Assembly: GCF_937912035.1 (NCBI RefSeq) | Contig: NZ_CALDPF010000043.1 | Coordinates: forward strand, 100,273 to 164,272 | From: an uncultured Bacteroides sp. | Lineage (GTDB): Bacteria > Bacteroidota > Bacteroidia > Bacteroidales > Bacteroidaceae | Length of the DNA stretch: 64,000 nt | Reading direction: 5' to 3' | In this document: piece by piece, positions 25,924 through 35,124 of the stretch | How the letters are laid out: the number at the start of each line of letters is the position of its first letter | How positions within the stretch are numbered: the first letter of the stretch is position 1 | Translations under genes and position numbers: made by a program | The notes under the pieces: generated by a model | Seen by the model: the letters and a program-made list of their open reading frames with translations, nothing else | Databases searched by the model: none | What the model was told of the DNA's origin: nothing

Positions 25924-28386
25924 ATGAATATTTCTTATAACTGGCTGAAAGAATATGTCAATTTCGATTTGACTCCAGATGAAGTAGCAGCCGCACTTAC
26001 CTCAATCGGTCTCGAAACCGGAGGCGTAGAGGAAGTTCAGACTATAAAAGGAGGTCTTGAAGGACTTGTTGTAGGTGAAGTCCTGACTTGTGAGCCTCAT
26101 CCAAACTCAGACCACATGCACGTTACTACCGTAAACTTGGGACAGGGAGAGCCTGTACAGATTGTTTGTGGCGCAGCCAACGTTGCAGCAGGTCAGAAAG
26201 TAATCGTAGCAACTCTTGGAACAAAACTTTACGATGGCGACGAATGTTTCACTATCAAAAAATCAAAACTCCGCGGCGTAGAATCAAACGGCATGATTTG
26301 TGCAGAAGATGAAATCGGTGTGGGAACAAGCCACGATGGTATCATCGTTCTTCCTGCAGACACTGTTCCGGGAACTCCTGCAAAAGAATACTACAACATT
26401 CAGAGCGAATACGTACTTGAAGTGGACATTACTCCTAACCGTTCGGATGCATGCTCACACTATGGTGTAGCTCGTGACCTTTACGCTTGGTTAATCCAAA
26501 ATGGTTATAAAGCTGAATTGAAACGTCCTTCTGTAGACGCATTCAAGGTAGACAGCAACAATCTGAATATCGACATCGAAGTGGAAAACACTGAAGCATG
26601 TCCAAGATATGCCGGAGTTGCTATCAAGAACGTAACCGTAAAGGAAAGTCCTGAATGGCTTCAGAACAAACTTCGCCTTATAGGTGTTCGCCCTATCAAC
26701 AATATCGTCGATATTACAAACTATATACTTCATGCTTACGGACAGCCAATGCACTGTTTCGATGCAAACAAGATTAAAGGTGGCAAAATCGTAGTAAGAA
26801 CTTGTGCCGAAGGTACAAAATTCGTAACACTTGACGAAGTGGAACGCACTTTGTCTGAACGCGACCTCATGATTTGCAACGCTGAAGAACCAATGTGTAT
26901 TGCCGGAGTATTCGGTGGTCTTGATTCAGGTACTACTGAAACTACTACAGATGTATTCCTTGAAAGTGCATACTTCAACCCAACTTGGGTTCGTAAGACT
27001 GCACGCCGTCACGGACTGAGCACAGACTCTTCATTCCGTTTCGAACGTGGTATCGACCCTAACATCACTATCTATGCACTGAAAGAAGCTGCAATGTTGG
27101 TGAAAGAACTTGCCGGCGGTGAAATAGCTTCTGAAATCAAAGACAACTACCCTGCTCCTATCGCTGATTTCGCTATCGAACTTTCATACGATTATGTAAA
27201 TACCCTTATCGGAAAGGTTATACCAGCCGAAACAATCAAGAGCATAGTAAGCAGTCTTGAAATGAAGATTGTAAACGAAACAGCTGAAGGTCTTTCTCTT
27301 CTTGTTCCTCCTTATCGTGTTGACGTACAGCGTCCATGCGACGTAGTGGAAGATATCCTCCGTATCTATGGATACAACAATGTAGAGATACCTACTAGTC
27401 TGAAATCAAGCATCAACGTTAAGGGTGCTGAAGACAAGTCTGTAAAACTTCAGAACATCGTTTCAGAACAGCTTGTAGGATGCGGATTCAATGAAATAAT
27501 GAACAACTCGCTTACTGCAGCTGCTTATTACGAAGGACTTGAAACTTACAAGCCTGAAAACTTGGTTCGCCTGATGAATCCGTTGAGCAACGACTTGAAC
27601 GTAATGCGTGCAACTCTGCTGTTCGGTGGTCTTGAAAGCATCCAGCACAATGCAAACCGTAAGAATGCAGATTTGAAATTCTTCGAATTCGGTAAGTGCT
27701 ACCACTTCAACGAAGAAAAAAAGAACCCTGAAAAGATTCTTGCCGCATATTCTGAAGAACTTCACCTCGGTATGTGGGTTACAGGTAAGCGCGTAAGCAA
27801 CTCATGGGCACACGCAGACGAAAACTCATCTGTTTACGAACTCAAGGCATACGTTCTCAATATCTTCCGTCGTCTTGGTGTAAACTTCGGTGGCCTTGTA
27901 TTCGGAAATCTTACAGACGATATCTACTCTGTAGCAATATCAGTACACACTCGTGGAGGAAAACTGTTGGCTACATTCGGAGTAGTAAGTAAGAAGATTC
28001 AGAAAGCATTCGATATAGACAATGAAGTTTATTTTGCAGACATCTGCTGGAACGAAGTGATGAAGTCAATCAAGGGTAACAGAGTAACATATAAGGAAAT
28101 CTCTAAGTTCCCTGCAGTAAAACGTGACCTTGCATTGCTCATCGACAAGAAAGTACAGTTCGCTGAAATCGAAAAGATAGCTTACGAAACAGACAAGAAA
28201 CTCTTGAAATCTGTTGAACTGTTCGACGTTTACGAAGGCAAGAACCTCGAGGCAGGCAAAAAGAGCTACGCAGTAAGCTTCATGCTTCAAGACGAGAATG
28301 CCACTCTTAACGACAAGCAGATTGACAAGTTCATGCAGAAACTTATCACTAACCTGCAGAACAAGCTTGACGCTAAACTGAGATAA
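25924..28386 (+). CDS. pheT: Phenylalanine--tRNA ligase, beta subunit
   Basis: The beta subunit of the heterotetrameric enzyme that charges tRNA-Phe. The 820-residue protein has the N-terminal MNISYNWLKEYVNFDLTPDE, the tRNA-binding (EMAP-like) domain at about residues 40-150, B3/B4 editing region VDITPNRSDACSHYGVARDL, B5 domain, a catalytic-like core and a C-terminal anticodon-binding FDX-ACB domain (ISKFPAVKRDLALLID). pheS is not adjacent in this window. Three small genes follow in the same orientation with short gaps, so pheT likely heads that transcript. Confidence 0.97.
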   Translation: MNISYNWLKEYVNFDLTPDEVAAALTSIGLETGGVEEVQTIKGGLEGLVVGEVLTCEPHPNSDHMHVTTVNLGQGEPVQIVCGAANVAAGQKVIVATLGTKLYDGDECFTIKKSKLRGVESNGMICAEDEIGVGTSHDGIIVLPADTVPGTPAKEYYNIQSEYVLEVDITPNRSDACSHYGVARDLYAWLIQNGYKAELKRPSVDAFKVDSNNLNIDIEVENTEACPRYAGVAIKNVTVKESPEWLQNKLRLIGVRPINNIVDITNYILHAYGQPMHCFDANKIKGGKIVVRTCAEGTKFVTLDEVERTLSERDLMICNAEEPMCIAGVFGGLDSGTTETTTDVFLESAYFNPTWVRKTARRHGLSTDSSFRFERGIDPNITIYALKEAAMLVKELAGGEIASEIKDNYPAPIADFAIELSYDYVNTLIGKVIPAETIKSIVSSLEMKIVNETAEGLSLLVPPYRVDVQRPCDVVEDILRIYGYNNVEIPTSLKSSINVKGAEDKSVKLQNIVSEQLVGCGFNEIMNNSLTAAAYYEGLETYKPENLVRLMNPLSNDLNVMRATLLFGGLESIQHNANRKNADLKFFEFGKCYHFNEEKKNPEKILAAYSEELHLGMWVTGKRVSNSWAHADENSSVYELKAYVLNIFRRLGVNFGGLVFGNLTDDIYSVAISVHTRGGKLLATFGVVSKKIQKAFDIDNEVYFADICWNEVMKSIKGNRVTYKEISKFPAVKRDLALLIDKKVQFAEIEKIAYETDKKLLKSVELFDVYEGKNLEAGKKSYAVSFMLQDENATLNDKQIDKFMQKLITNLQNKLDAKLR

Positions 28387-28403
28387 CATAAAACTATAAT
28401 GTC

Positions 28404-28628
28404 ATGGGAAATATTAACAAGAAAAATGCAGTACTGACAGTTGCATTATACATTCAACTATTGTTCATCGGTGTATCTTTGAATACATTGTTTCAGGAAG
28501 GAAATCCGTCATGGAAAATAATTTGTGCATCAATAGGTGGAGGTATTTTCCTGATATTGTTTATCATCACGGCATACAGATTATTTAGAATAATCAAAAA
28601 TAACAAGAAACAAATAACAACAATATAA
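28404..28628 (+). CDS. Small membrane protein of unknown function
   Basis: A 74-residue protein with two hydrophobic segments at about residues 9-29 and 38-60, a short hydrophilic link, and a lysine-rich C-terminal tail (RIIKNNKKQ) expected in the cytoplasm. I recognise no family. It lies 17 bases after pheT and 12 bases before yebC, in an unbroken run of plus-strand genes, which supports it as a real gene despite its size. Confidence 0.65.
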   Translation: MGNINKKNAVLTVALYIQLLFIGVSLNTLFQEGNPSWKIICASIGGGIFLILFIITAYRLFRIIKNNKKQITTI

Positions 28629-28640
28629 AATTATAAACCA

Positions 28641-29372
28641 ATGGGAAGAGCGTTTGAATATAGAAAAGCTGCCAAATTGAAAAGATGGGGTCACATGGCA
28701 AAGACCTTTACACGTCTGGGTAAACAAATTGCAATTGCAGTAAAAGCAGGTGGTCCGGAACCGGAAAACAACCCTACACTTCGTTCTATCATCGCTGTCT
28801 GCAAGCGTGAAAACATGCCGAAGGACAACATCGAACGTGCTATCAAGAATGCACAGGGAAAAGACCAGAGCGACTACAAGAGCATGACATACGAAGGATA
28901 CGGACCTTTTGGAGTTGCAGTATTCGTTGATACTCTTACAGACAACACTACACGTACTGTAGCTGACGTTCGTTCAGTATTCAATAAGTTCTCAGGTAAC
29001 CTTGGAACAACAGGTTCGCTTGCATTCTTGTTCGACCACAAGTGCGTTTTCACATTCAAGAAGAAAGACGGTCTTGATATGGAAGAACTTATCCTTGACC
29101 TTATCGACTACAACGTAGAAGATGAATACGACGAAGATCCGGAAGAAGGAACAATCACTATCTACGGTGATCCTAAGAGCTACTCTCTTATCCAGAAACA
29201 TTTGGAAGAATGTGGTTTCGAAGATGTCGGTGGTGAGTTCACATACGTACCTAACGATTTGAAAGATGTTACTCCTGAACAGCGCGAAACTATCGACAAG
29301 ATGGTAGAACGTCTTGAAGAATTCGACGATGTGCAGAATGTTTACACTAACATGAAGCCTGAAGAAGAGTAA
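28641..29372 (+). CDS. yebC: YebC/PmpR family regulator (TACO1-like)
   Basis: A 243-residue protein beginning MGRAFEYRKAAKLKRWGHMAK, the variant of the YebC start usual in Bacteroidetes, followed by PEPENNPTLR-like and NMPKDNIERAIKNAQG. The acidic C-terminal half (DEYDEDPEEGTITIYG) is also typical. YebC proteins were first described as DNA-binding regulators; more recent work links them to ribosome function at proline stretches, as for mitochondrial TACO1. A strong terminator follows the gene. Confidence 0.94.
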   Translation: MGRAFEYRKAAKLKRWGHMAKTFTRLGKQIAIAVKAGGPEPENNPTLRSIIAVCKRENMPKDNIERAIKNAQGKDQSDYKSMTYEGYGPFGVAVFVDTLTDNTTRTVADVRSVFNKFSGNLGTTGSLAFLFDHKCVFTFKKKDGLDMEELILDLIDYNVEDEYDEDPEEGTITIYGDPKSYSLIQKHLEECGFEDVGGEFTYVPNDLKDVTPEQRETIDKMVERLEEFDDVQNVYTNMKPEEE

Positions 29373-29394
29373 TCATTCTTAATTATACAGACAG

Positions 29395-29440
29395 AAACAG
29401 ATTTCGCATAAAGTTTTCTTCGTGTGAAATCTGTTTTTTT
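29395..29440 (+). terminator. Intrinsic terminator after yebC
   Basis: AAACAGATTTC (29395-29405) pairs with GAAATCTGTTT (29426-29436), followed by further T to 29440. The stem is 11 bp, extendable by a G-U pair and more. Confidence 0.88.
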
Positions 29441-29464
29441 ATAATACAATAAAAAGAAAAAACA

Positions 29465-29704
29465 ATGAAAATAAACTACAGAACACAGGGAACATGCAGT
29501 TCATTTATCGAGGTTGAAGTAGAGAACAACAAGATTAAGGAAGTAAGCTTCACGGGCGGATGCAACGGAAACCTTAAAGGCATCTGCTCGCTCGTAAAAG
29601 GAATGGAAGTAAATGAAGTTATCTCTCGCCTTGAAGGTATCCGTTGTGGAAACAAGAATACTTCATGTCCAGACCAACTTTGCAAGGCCTTGAAAAGTAT
29701 GTAA
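29465..29704 (+). CDS. TSCPD domain protein (TIGR03905 type)
   Basis: A 79-residue protein with three cysteine clusters: GTCSSFIEVEV, GGCNGNLKGICSLVKG and the eponymous TSCPDQLCKAL at the C-terminus. This is the stand-alone form of the domain also found at the end of some vitamin B12-dependent ribonucleotide reductases. The cysteines suggest metal or Fe-S binding, but the function is unknown. It lies just after the yebC terminator without an obvious promoter. Confidence 0.88.
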   Translation: MKINYRTQGTCSSFIEVEVENNKIKEVSFTGGCNGNLKGICSLVKGMEVNEVISRLEGIRCGNKNTSCPDQLCKALKSM

Positions 29705-29854
29705 TACAACTCAAACTATATCTAAATAAAGCAATGACTCTTATACACAAGATAGGTATCATTGCTTTTCTGCTTTTATATGACAAGTTCTATTACCTTT
29801 TTGTAACAAATACAATTTTCATATAATAATATATTGAGAATAGATAGTTTTTAC

Positions 29855-29862
29855 TATTTTTG
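29855..29862 (+). promoter_or_regulatory. -7 box before the cytochrome c maturation genes
   Basis: TATTTTTG is an exact TAnnTTTG match. ATTG at 29833-29836 lies 18 bases upstream, slightly short of usual spacing. The predicted start is about 40 bases before the ATG at 29909. Confidence 0.5.
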
Positions 29863-29908
29863 CACTCAAATATACAAAAACAGTTTTTTAGACTTAAACG
29901 ACACAAAA

Positions 29909-30814
29909 ATGGCGAAAAATATCTACCTGATATTATTATATCCTATAGTGGCAGCTGCCATTATACAATATTTTGCAGGAAATTTCCCGTTCCATTTCTT
30001 TGAGTTCCCACTGAATATTATTCTTGGGGCAATATGGATTTACTCCATATACATATTTTTACGTAAAAAAAATTGTAACAACAATATATCAAAAGTTCTT
30101 GTTTCTCCTAAAACTACAGTATTCAGCCTGTTTCTTTTCATTTGTGGGACATTAGTTATTGGACTTTTTCCACAGTTGTCAGTCTTAGATGCCGAAAATA
30201 AAGAAGGTATATTAGGACGCCTCGGATTCTACAATTTCATGTCCTCATGGATTTTTGTATCGGTACTGTTTATCTTACTCTCACATCTTGCTGCCATAAC
30301 CATAAAAGGATTTAGGACCAGAAAAAATAAAAGATGGAGATTTCTGCTCAACCATGCCGGAGTATGGCTTGCACTCTTTGGCGGTTTCATGGGTAGCAGC
30401 GACATTATCACAGCAAGAATTCCCGTATTTTTCGATAAAGAGAACAATGAAGCTCTGACCATGGAAGGCAAGCATTTCTACCTTGACTACGACATGCAGC
30501 TGACAGGTTTCAATGCTGATTACTATCAGAACGGAATGCCCAAAAGCTATGTAGCGGAGGTGAAAGTTTCTGACAGACATTCCGGGAATTCATCACAAAT
30601 AAGCCTTGAAGTAAACCACCCTCACGAATACAAATTCGGTGAAGACATTTATCTGGTGAGTTATGATACGCAAAGTGATAAGCCACAATACTGTGTCCTG
30701 CAGATAGTATATCAACCATGGAAATATATCCAACTCATAGGTATAATAATGACAATAGCCGGAGCTACAGGAATGTTTATCGGAGGACCACAAAAACAGA
30801 TTTCAAAGCAGTAA
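29909..30814 (+). CDS. Cytochrome c biogenesis protein, ResB-like
   Basis: The frame opens with a TTG at 29834, but the promoter -7 box lies inside that extension. I take the ATG at 29909 (MAKNIYLILLYP), giving 301 residues. The protein has several N-terminal membrane segments, a FRTRKNKRWRFLLNHAGVWLALFGG stretch (here split by basic residues), a periplasmic domain and a final membrane helix near the C-terminus. This is the layout of the ResB/Ccs1 half of system II haem delivery. The next gene encodes the CcsA half, and the one after a multihaem peroxidase that would need them. Confidence 0.82.
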   Translation: MAKNIYLILLYPIVAAAIIQYFAGNFPFHFFEFPLNIILGAIWIYSIYIFLRKKNCNNNISKVLVSPKTTVFSLFLFICGTLVIGLFPQLSVLDAENKEGILGRLGFYNFMSSWIFVSVLFILLSHLAAITIKGFRTRKNKRWRFLLNHAGVWLALFGGFMGSSDIITARIPVFFDKENNEALTMEGKHFYLDYDMQLTGFNADYYQNGMPKSYVAEVKVSDRHSGNSSQISLEVNHPHEYKFGEDIYLVSYDTQSDKPQYCVLQIVYQPWKYIQLIGIIMTIAGATGMFIGGPQKQISKQ

Positions 30815-30840
30815 CAATAACCCTTATAACTATAAAAAAA

Positions 30841-31629
30841 ATGACAATCAACTGGGATGTTTTCTATATATTCACTATCGTTTCTGTAATTCTGTGGATT
30901 ATAAGCTCTGTTACCTCTGCCATGAAAAACGGTATCTCAAAAACAGCCGTTGCAGCAAGTCTTTCAGGCAGCACCGTTTTCCTGGCATTTATCATAGGAC
31001 TATGGATTTATCTGCAAAGACCTCCGCTCAGAACAATGGGAGAAACCCGATTATGGTATTCGCTTTTCATGGGAATATCCGGAATTATCACATACTTGAG
31101 GTGGAAATACAGGTGGATACTCTCATTCTCTACACTGGTATCTACAGTATTCTGCATTATCAACATACTCAAACCGGAGATACACGACCAATCGCTGATG
31201 CCGGCTCTGCAAAGTGTGTGGTTCATACCTCATGTAACAGTTTACATGTTCTCATACTCAGTGCTTGGATGCGCATTTATCATAGGATGTATAGGAATGA
31301 AAAAGCATAAAGAGATATACACTACTACTGCAGACGAGCTGGTATATACAGGAACAGCCTTCCTCACCATAGGTATGCTGACCGGAGCAATATGGGCAAA
31401 GGATGCATGGGGCAATTACTGGAGCTGGGACCCGAAGGAAACATGGGCAGCCATAACATGGACAATTTACCTGCTATACATACACATACGACTGCAAAGA
31501 ACGTATAAGAGTAAAAAACTACTGTACGGACTGCTCATTGCAGGATTCGTATCACTGCAGATGTGCTGGTATGGAGTAAACTATCTTCCGGCGGCACAGA
31601 AGAGTGTACATTTATATAATAGACAATAA
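30841..31629 (+). CDS. ccsA: Cytochrome c biogenesis protein, CcsA/ResC-like haem handling protein
   Basis: A 262-residue membrane protein with about eight hydrophobic segments and the haem-binding tryptophan-rich WWD motif WGNYWSWDPKETWAAITW near residues 198-215. Conserved histidines flank it (PHVTVYMFSYSVLG; YIHIRLQRTY). With the ResB-like protein it forms the system II synthase that carries haem across the membrane and attaches it to CXXCH motifs. It lies 26 bases after the ResB-like gene, and its stop is 46 bases before the cytochrome c peroxidase start. Confidence 0.92.
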   Translation: MTINWDVFYIFTIVSVILWIISSVTSAMKNGISKTAVAASLSGSTVFLAFIIGLWIYLQRPPLRTMGETRLWYSLFMGISGIITYLRWKYRWILSFSTLVSTVFCIINILKPEIHDQSLMPALQSVWFIPHVTVYMFSYSVLGCAFIIGCIGMKKHKEIYTTTADELVYTGTAFLTIGMLTGAIWAKDAWGNYWSWDPKETWAAITWTIYLLYIHIRLQRTYKSKKLLYGLLIAGFVSLQMCWYGVNYLPAAQKSVHLYNRQ

Positions 31630-31675
31630 TCCCAAAAGGAAACTACTAATACTAACATTTAAAAAAAGTGAGATT

Positions 31676-33049
31676 ATGAAGAAAAAGATTATCTTGGCAG
31701 CATTACTGATTGCAGCGGGAGCTGTGGTAGTTTACCGCCTTGTGAATCAGGCTCCATCAGAATCGCTTGCAGCAAACGAAAGAATGCTTGCAATACTTAC
31801 TGACGGAGGATGTATGGAGTGCCACTCGGCAAATCCTAAACTTCCTTTCTATGCCAACTTCCCTGTAGCAGGAAAAGTGGTGAAAGAGGACATCGAGAAA
31901 GGATACAGAGAGTTTGACGTAGAGCCTATGATGACAGCTCTCAAGAATGGTGAGAAAGTGGGCGAAGTCGATTTGGCTAAAGTAGAAAAGGTAATAAAGG
32001 ACGGTACAATGCCATTGGCTAAATATTACCTTGTACACTGGGGTTCGTCTATGACTGGCAAGAAAACAGAGATTGCTCTTGACTGGGTAAAGAATTACAG
32101 AGCTCAGGCATATCCAAATACTCTGGCTGCTGCTGAGTTTGCAAACGAGCCAATACGTCCTATACACGATTCTATTCCTGTAGATATCCGTAAGGTTATC
32201 CTTGGAGATATGCTTTTCCACGACACACGTCTTTCTATAGACAATACCGTATCATGTGCAACTTGTCATGCTCTGAACACTGCTGGTGTGGACAACAAGC
32301 GTTTCTCTGAAGGTGTTGACGGACAGGTTGGAGGTGTAAACGCACCTACTGTGTTCAACGCACACTACAACTTCGTTCAGTTCTGGGACGGACGTGCCGC
32401 TACACTGGCAGCACAGGCAGGTGGTCCTCCACTCAACCCTATAGAAATGGGACACAAATCATTCGATGATATCTGTAAGGTCCTTTCAGAAGACAAAGCC
32501 TTTGAAAAAGCATTTATGGAAGTATATCCGGAAGGATTCACTCAGGAAACAATCACTGATGCTATTCAGGAATTCGAACGCACATTGATTACTCCAAATT
32601 CTAAGTTCGACAAATATCTGAAAGGCGACAAGAATATCCTTACAGCAGAAGAGATAAACGGCTACGAACTGTTCAAGGAGTACAACTGTGCTACTTGTCA
32701 CGTAGGTGAAAACTTGGGAGGACAGTCATATGAGCTTATGGGAGTAAGAGCTGACTACTTCGGCGACAGAGGTACTGAAATCACATTCGAAGACCATGGC
32801 CGCAACAAGGAAACCAAGACTGAACGCGACATGCACAGATTCAAGGTTCCTGGTCTGAGAAACATCGAGCTGACAGGTCCTTACTACCACGACGGTACAA
32901 AGAAGACACTTGAAGAAGCTGTAAACGATATGGCTAAATATGAAGTAGGTATCACACTTACAGAAACTGAAACTGCCAACATCGTGAAGTTCCTGAAAAC
33001 TCTTACAGGTGAATACAAGGGTAAGACTCTTACTAATGACAATATGTAA
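31676..33049 (+). CDS. Cytochrome c peroxidase with N-terminal haem-binding domain (three CXXCH motifs)
   Basis: It reduces hydrogen peroxide to water in the periplasm with electrons from the respiratory chain. The frame extends back to 31604, but the ATG at 31676 begins a clear signal/anchor (MKKKIILAALLIAAGAVVV). From there the protein has 457 residues. An N-terminal haem-binding domain carries CMECH (46-50), and a di-haem CCP/MauG domain carries CATCH at 194-198 and again at 338-342. The methionine and histidine ligands typical of CCPs are plausible but not fixed by eye. Position after the two maturation genes fits a dedicated maturation unit. Confidence 0.93.
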   Translation: MKKKIILAALLIAAGAVVVYRLVNQAPSESLAANERMLAILTDGGCMECHSANPKLPFYANFPVAGKVVKEDIEKGYREFDVEPMMTALKNGEKVGEVDLAKVEKVIKDGTMPLAKYYLVHWGSSMTGKKTEIALDWVKNYRAQAYPNTLAAAEFANEPIRPIHDSIPVDIRKVILGDMLFHDTRLSIDNTVSCATCHALNTAGVDNKRFSEGVDGQVGGVNAPTVFNAHYNFVQFWDGRAATLAAQAGGPPLNPIEMGHKSFDDICKVLSEDKAFEKAFMEVYPEGFTQETITDAIQEFERTLITPNSKFDKYLKGDKNILTAEEINGYELFKEYNCATCHVGENLGGQSYELMGVRADYFGDRGTEITFEDHGRNKETKTERDMHRFKVPGLRNIELTGPYYHDGTKKTLEEAVNDMAKYEVGITLTETETANIVKFLKTLTGEYKGKTLTNDNM

Positions 33050-33084
33050 TTGACTACATTACCACAATTATAACAAAAAAGAAT

Positions 33085-33130
33085 ATCCCGATTCGGAAAG
33101 TTAAAAAACAATTCCGAACCGGGATTTTTC
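33085..33130. terminator. Strong hairpin between convergent genes
   Basis: ATCCCGATTCGGAA (33085-33098) pairs with TTCCGAACCGGGAT (33112-33125) at 13 of 14 positions, followed by T5 on the plus strand. A run of A upstream (33075-33080) supplies T on the minus strand, so it can end transcription both ways. Confidence 0.88.
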
Positions 33131-33164
33131 ATATATCAACTGACATTACTAAATTAAAGCCCTA

Positions 33165-34118
33165 TCATTTTTCAGTAAATTCGATAGATTCACTTCCTGC
33201 CAAAGTAAGTGTCATATTCTTGCCTTTTCCACGAATATCGGCAAAAGCATTCTTATATCCGTAACCAGAAGCAGTACGATACTGATAAAGCAAATAATCA
33301 ACACCATTATAATTCATCTGAGCCACTCCTGCATTATTGAAAAATGTAACGAACAGATTCTCACCACCTTTTCCGGTAAATTCTGTATTAATAGTATTCT
33401 CTGTTCCTGACGTTACATAAAGCAACTTGCCTCTTCTGGTAACAAGCCATTCATCGTTATACTTCTCTACCATATAAGTATCATCATCCTCTACGTTCCA
33501 TATTGCTGTACCATTAGGTCTGACACGCTTGTCCAATACCACAGCCCCTCCAGGCAAAAACAGCTCTACCTTTGATGAATCGGCAGAAAACACTGAATAT
33601 GCAGCCATAGTGGCATTCGGATCTGTAGCCGACAGCAAACGACCACCTTCCTCAAAAATCCTGATTTTCTTATCGAGTACTTTTGAATAAGTATATCCCA
33701 TGGCAGCGTCACTGCCTCCTATAAGCTGCCCTTCCGGGTTTCCAGATTTAACATACTGAATACGATACATATCTCCTTTTCCCAAGGTCAAAGTATCATT
33801 ATTCAGTGATATAACATTAAGTGTATCTGAGAATTGTATTGTCTGGCCGTTACCAATACTTTCGCCTGACAACACGATATTGCACTCCTTTCCTTTCTTC
33901 AACAACTCCCAAGCTTTATATTTCAGAGTAGCCATACCCACAGACGAAGCCTTTCCGTCCTTTTCAAACACAACCCCCTGAAGAATATGCTTGTTTACAG
34001 GCATTATCTCGTGCCATTCGCCAATGAATGATGTTTCATTAAACATATTTCCCCCTTCAGCACACGACATCATAATCATTAATGATGCCGGTAAAAATAA
34101 AAGATTGTTTTTTTTCAT
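33165..34118 (-). CDS. Lipoprotein with lipocalin-like domain and two MliC-like (C-type lysozyme inhibitor) domains
   Basis: A 317-residue lipoprotein (lipobox MIMMSC, Cys19). Residues about 30-125 resemble the Bacteroides lipocalin-like domain (FIGEWHEIMPVN, GVVFEKDGKASSVGM). Two further segments look like MliC: about 138-235 (MAAYSVFSADSSKVELFLPG, then WNVEDDDTYMVEKYNDEWLV) and about 240-315, where LFVTFFNNAGVAQMNY and the SGYGY signature are the better match. MliC proteins block host C-type lysozyme from the cell surface or periplasm. The inhibitor role is inferred and a search is needed for the first copy. It lies ten bases after the beta-lactamase gene, so both envelope-protection genes are probably one transcript. 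Confidence 0.7.
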   Translation of the reverse strand: MKKNNLLFLPASLMIMMSCAEGGNMFNETSFIGEWHEIMPVNKHILQGVVFEKDGKASSVGMATLKYKAWELLKKGKECNIVLSGESIGNGQTIQFSDTLNVISLNNDTLTLGKGDMYRIQYVKSGNPEGQLIGGSDAAMGYTYSKVLDKKIRIFEEGGRLLSATDPNATMAAYSVFSADSSKVELFLPGGAVVLDKRVRPNGTAIWNVEDDDTYMVEKYNDEWLVTRRGKLLYVTSGTENTINTEFTGKGGENLFVTFFNNAGVAQMNYNGVDYLLYQYRTASGYGYKNAFADIRGKGKNMTLTLAGSESIEFTEK

Positions 34119-34128
34119 AATACAGTTT

Positions 34129-35022
34129 TTATTGATTACTAATATTCTTATATACTATAGATGATATTTCTGCTATTATTTTTTCCGTAGTCTCATAGTT
34201 CTCGGCAGAATCTTTCACAAATACGGCTATCAGATAACGGTCACCGTTCGGCAAATCAATAAAACCGATATCATTTATGCCAATATACCGCCCATCGGAG
34301 TTCTTGTCGCCTGTTCCAGTTTTATGACCTATCACAGCTGCAGTATTCTTCAGCGGATATGGCAATCTGCCGGTACCCGTAGTACATTCCGTCATTGTTC
34401 TTTTAATAAAATCATAATATTCACCAGAAACTGCATCTCCTTCTAGAAATAAATTTATCAGGCGTACGGCAGCCATAGGTGTAGTCCAGTTGCTGTAACA
34501 GTTGTAAAGATTCTCATGCATGTCGTTCTCATCCATTTCTATTGAAAAATCATCAATACCCAATGAGCGAATATACCTGTCTGTATCTTTTGTACTAAGA
34601 ATACGATTGAACAGAATATCACATGCATTATTGTCGCTAAGTTGGAGAGTATATTCCATAAGTTCCGATAAGCTTATGCGGATATTCCCTTCCGGAAATC
34701 TGTCACGTAATGGACTATAAGTATTCTTCCTTAACTCTTCCTTTGATATATTAATTACAGAGTCCAATGATATTCCTTTAGTCTGCATATGATGACATAC
34801 AGCTAATGCCTGATGAAACTTGAAGACACTCATCATAGGATATTTATCGCCATTATTTACAGTCAGTGTATCCGTATTATTTACCATTACCGCTACACCT
34901 ACTTTTGCATCGTATTTAGATATACTGTGTATGATTTCATTTCTTAGTGAAGAAAAAGGATCAGCTTTTACAATAATCGAGATAAAAGACAATAATAAAA
35001 AAGCAACTGATTTTGTTTTCAT
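34129..35022 (-). CDS. Class A beta-lactamase, A2 subclass (CfxA/CepA/CblA-like)
   Basis: A periplasmic serine beta-lactamase of 297 residues with a signal peptide (about residues 1-20). The catalytic motifs are in place: S65-V-F-K68, S129-D-N131, a glutamate at about 165 within the DENDMHEN segment that fits the A2-type omega loop, and K234-T-G. Together with YSNWTTP they indicate the A2 subclass, common in Bacteroidetes and often active on cephalosporins. No known variant is claimed. No integrase, IS or transfer gene flanks it, so it appears chromosomal. It is co-oriented with the MliC-like lipoprotein. Confidence 0.93.
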   Translation of the reverse strand: MKTKSVAFLLLSFISIIVKADPFSSLRNEIIHSISKYDAKVGVAVMVNNTDTLTVNNGDKYPMMSVFKFHQALAVCHHMQTKGISLDSVINISKEELRKNTYSPLRDRFPEGNIRISLSELMEYTLQLSDNNACDILFNRILSTKDTDRYIRSLGIDDFSIEMDENDMHENLYNCYSNWTTPMAAVRLINLFLEGDAVSGEYYDFIKRTMTECTTGTGRLPYPLKNTAAVIGHKTGTGDKNSDGRYIGINDIGFIDLPNGDRYLIAVFVKDSAENYETTEKIIAEISSIVYKNISNQ

Positions 35023-35051
35023 CTATGTTTTTACATTAAAAGGATACAAAA

Positions 35052-35101
35052 AAATAATTGACAAAATTAATCATCTGAATGATTAATCCTATCAATTATT
35101 T
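35052..35101 (-). terminator. Two-tier hairpin after the DUF1349 gene
   Basis: Outer arms AAATAATTG (35052-35060) and CAATTATTT (35093-35101) enclose inner arms ATTAATCAT (35066-35074) and ATGATTAAT (35079-35087) with a CTGA loop. On the minus strand it is followed by seven T. It lies between the DUF1349 stop and the beta-lactamase start, so it can also shape the beta-lactamase leader. Confidence 0.75.
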
Positions 35102-35124
35102 ACATTATAACATTTGTTATGTAA

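Noticed and set aside
29834..29908. N-terminal extension of the ResB-like protein from a TTG
   Set aside because: The extension contains the -7 box TATTTTTG and no conserved sequence.
34129..35022. Mobile antibiotic-resistance island
   Set aside because: No integrase, transposase, transfer gene or repeat borders the beta-lactamase gene; it sits in ordinary-looking chromosome.
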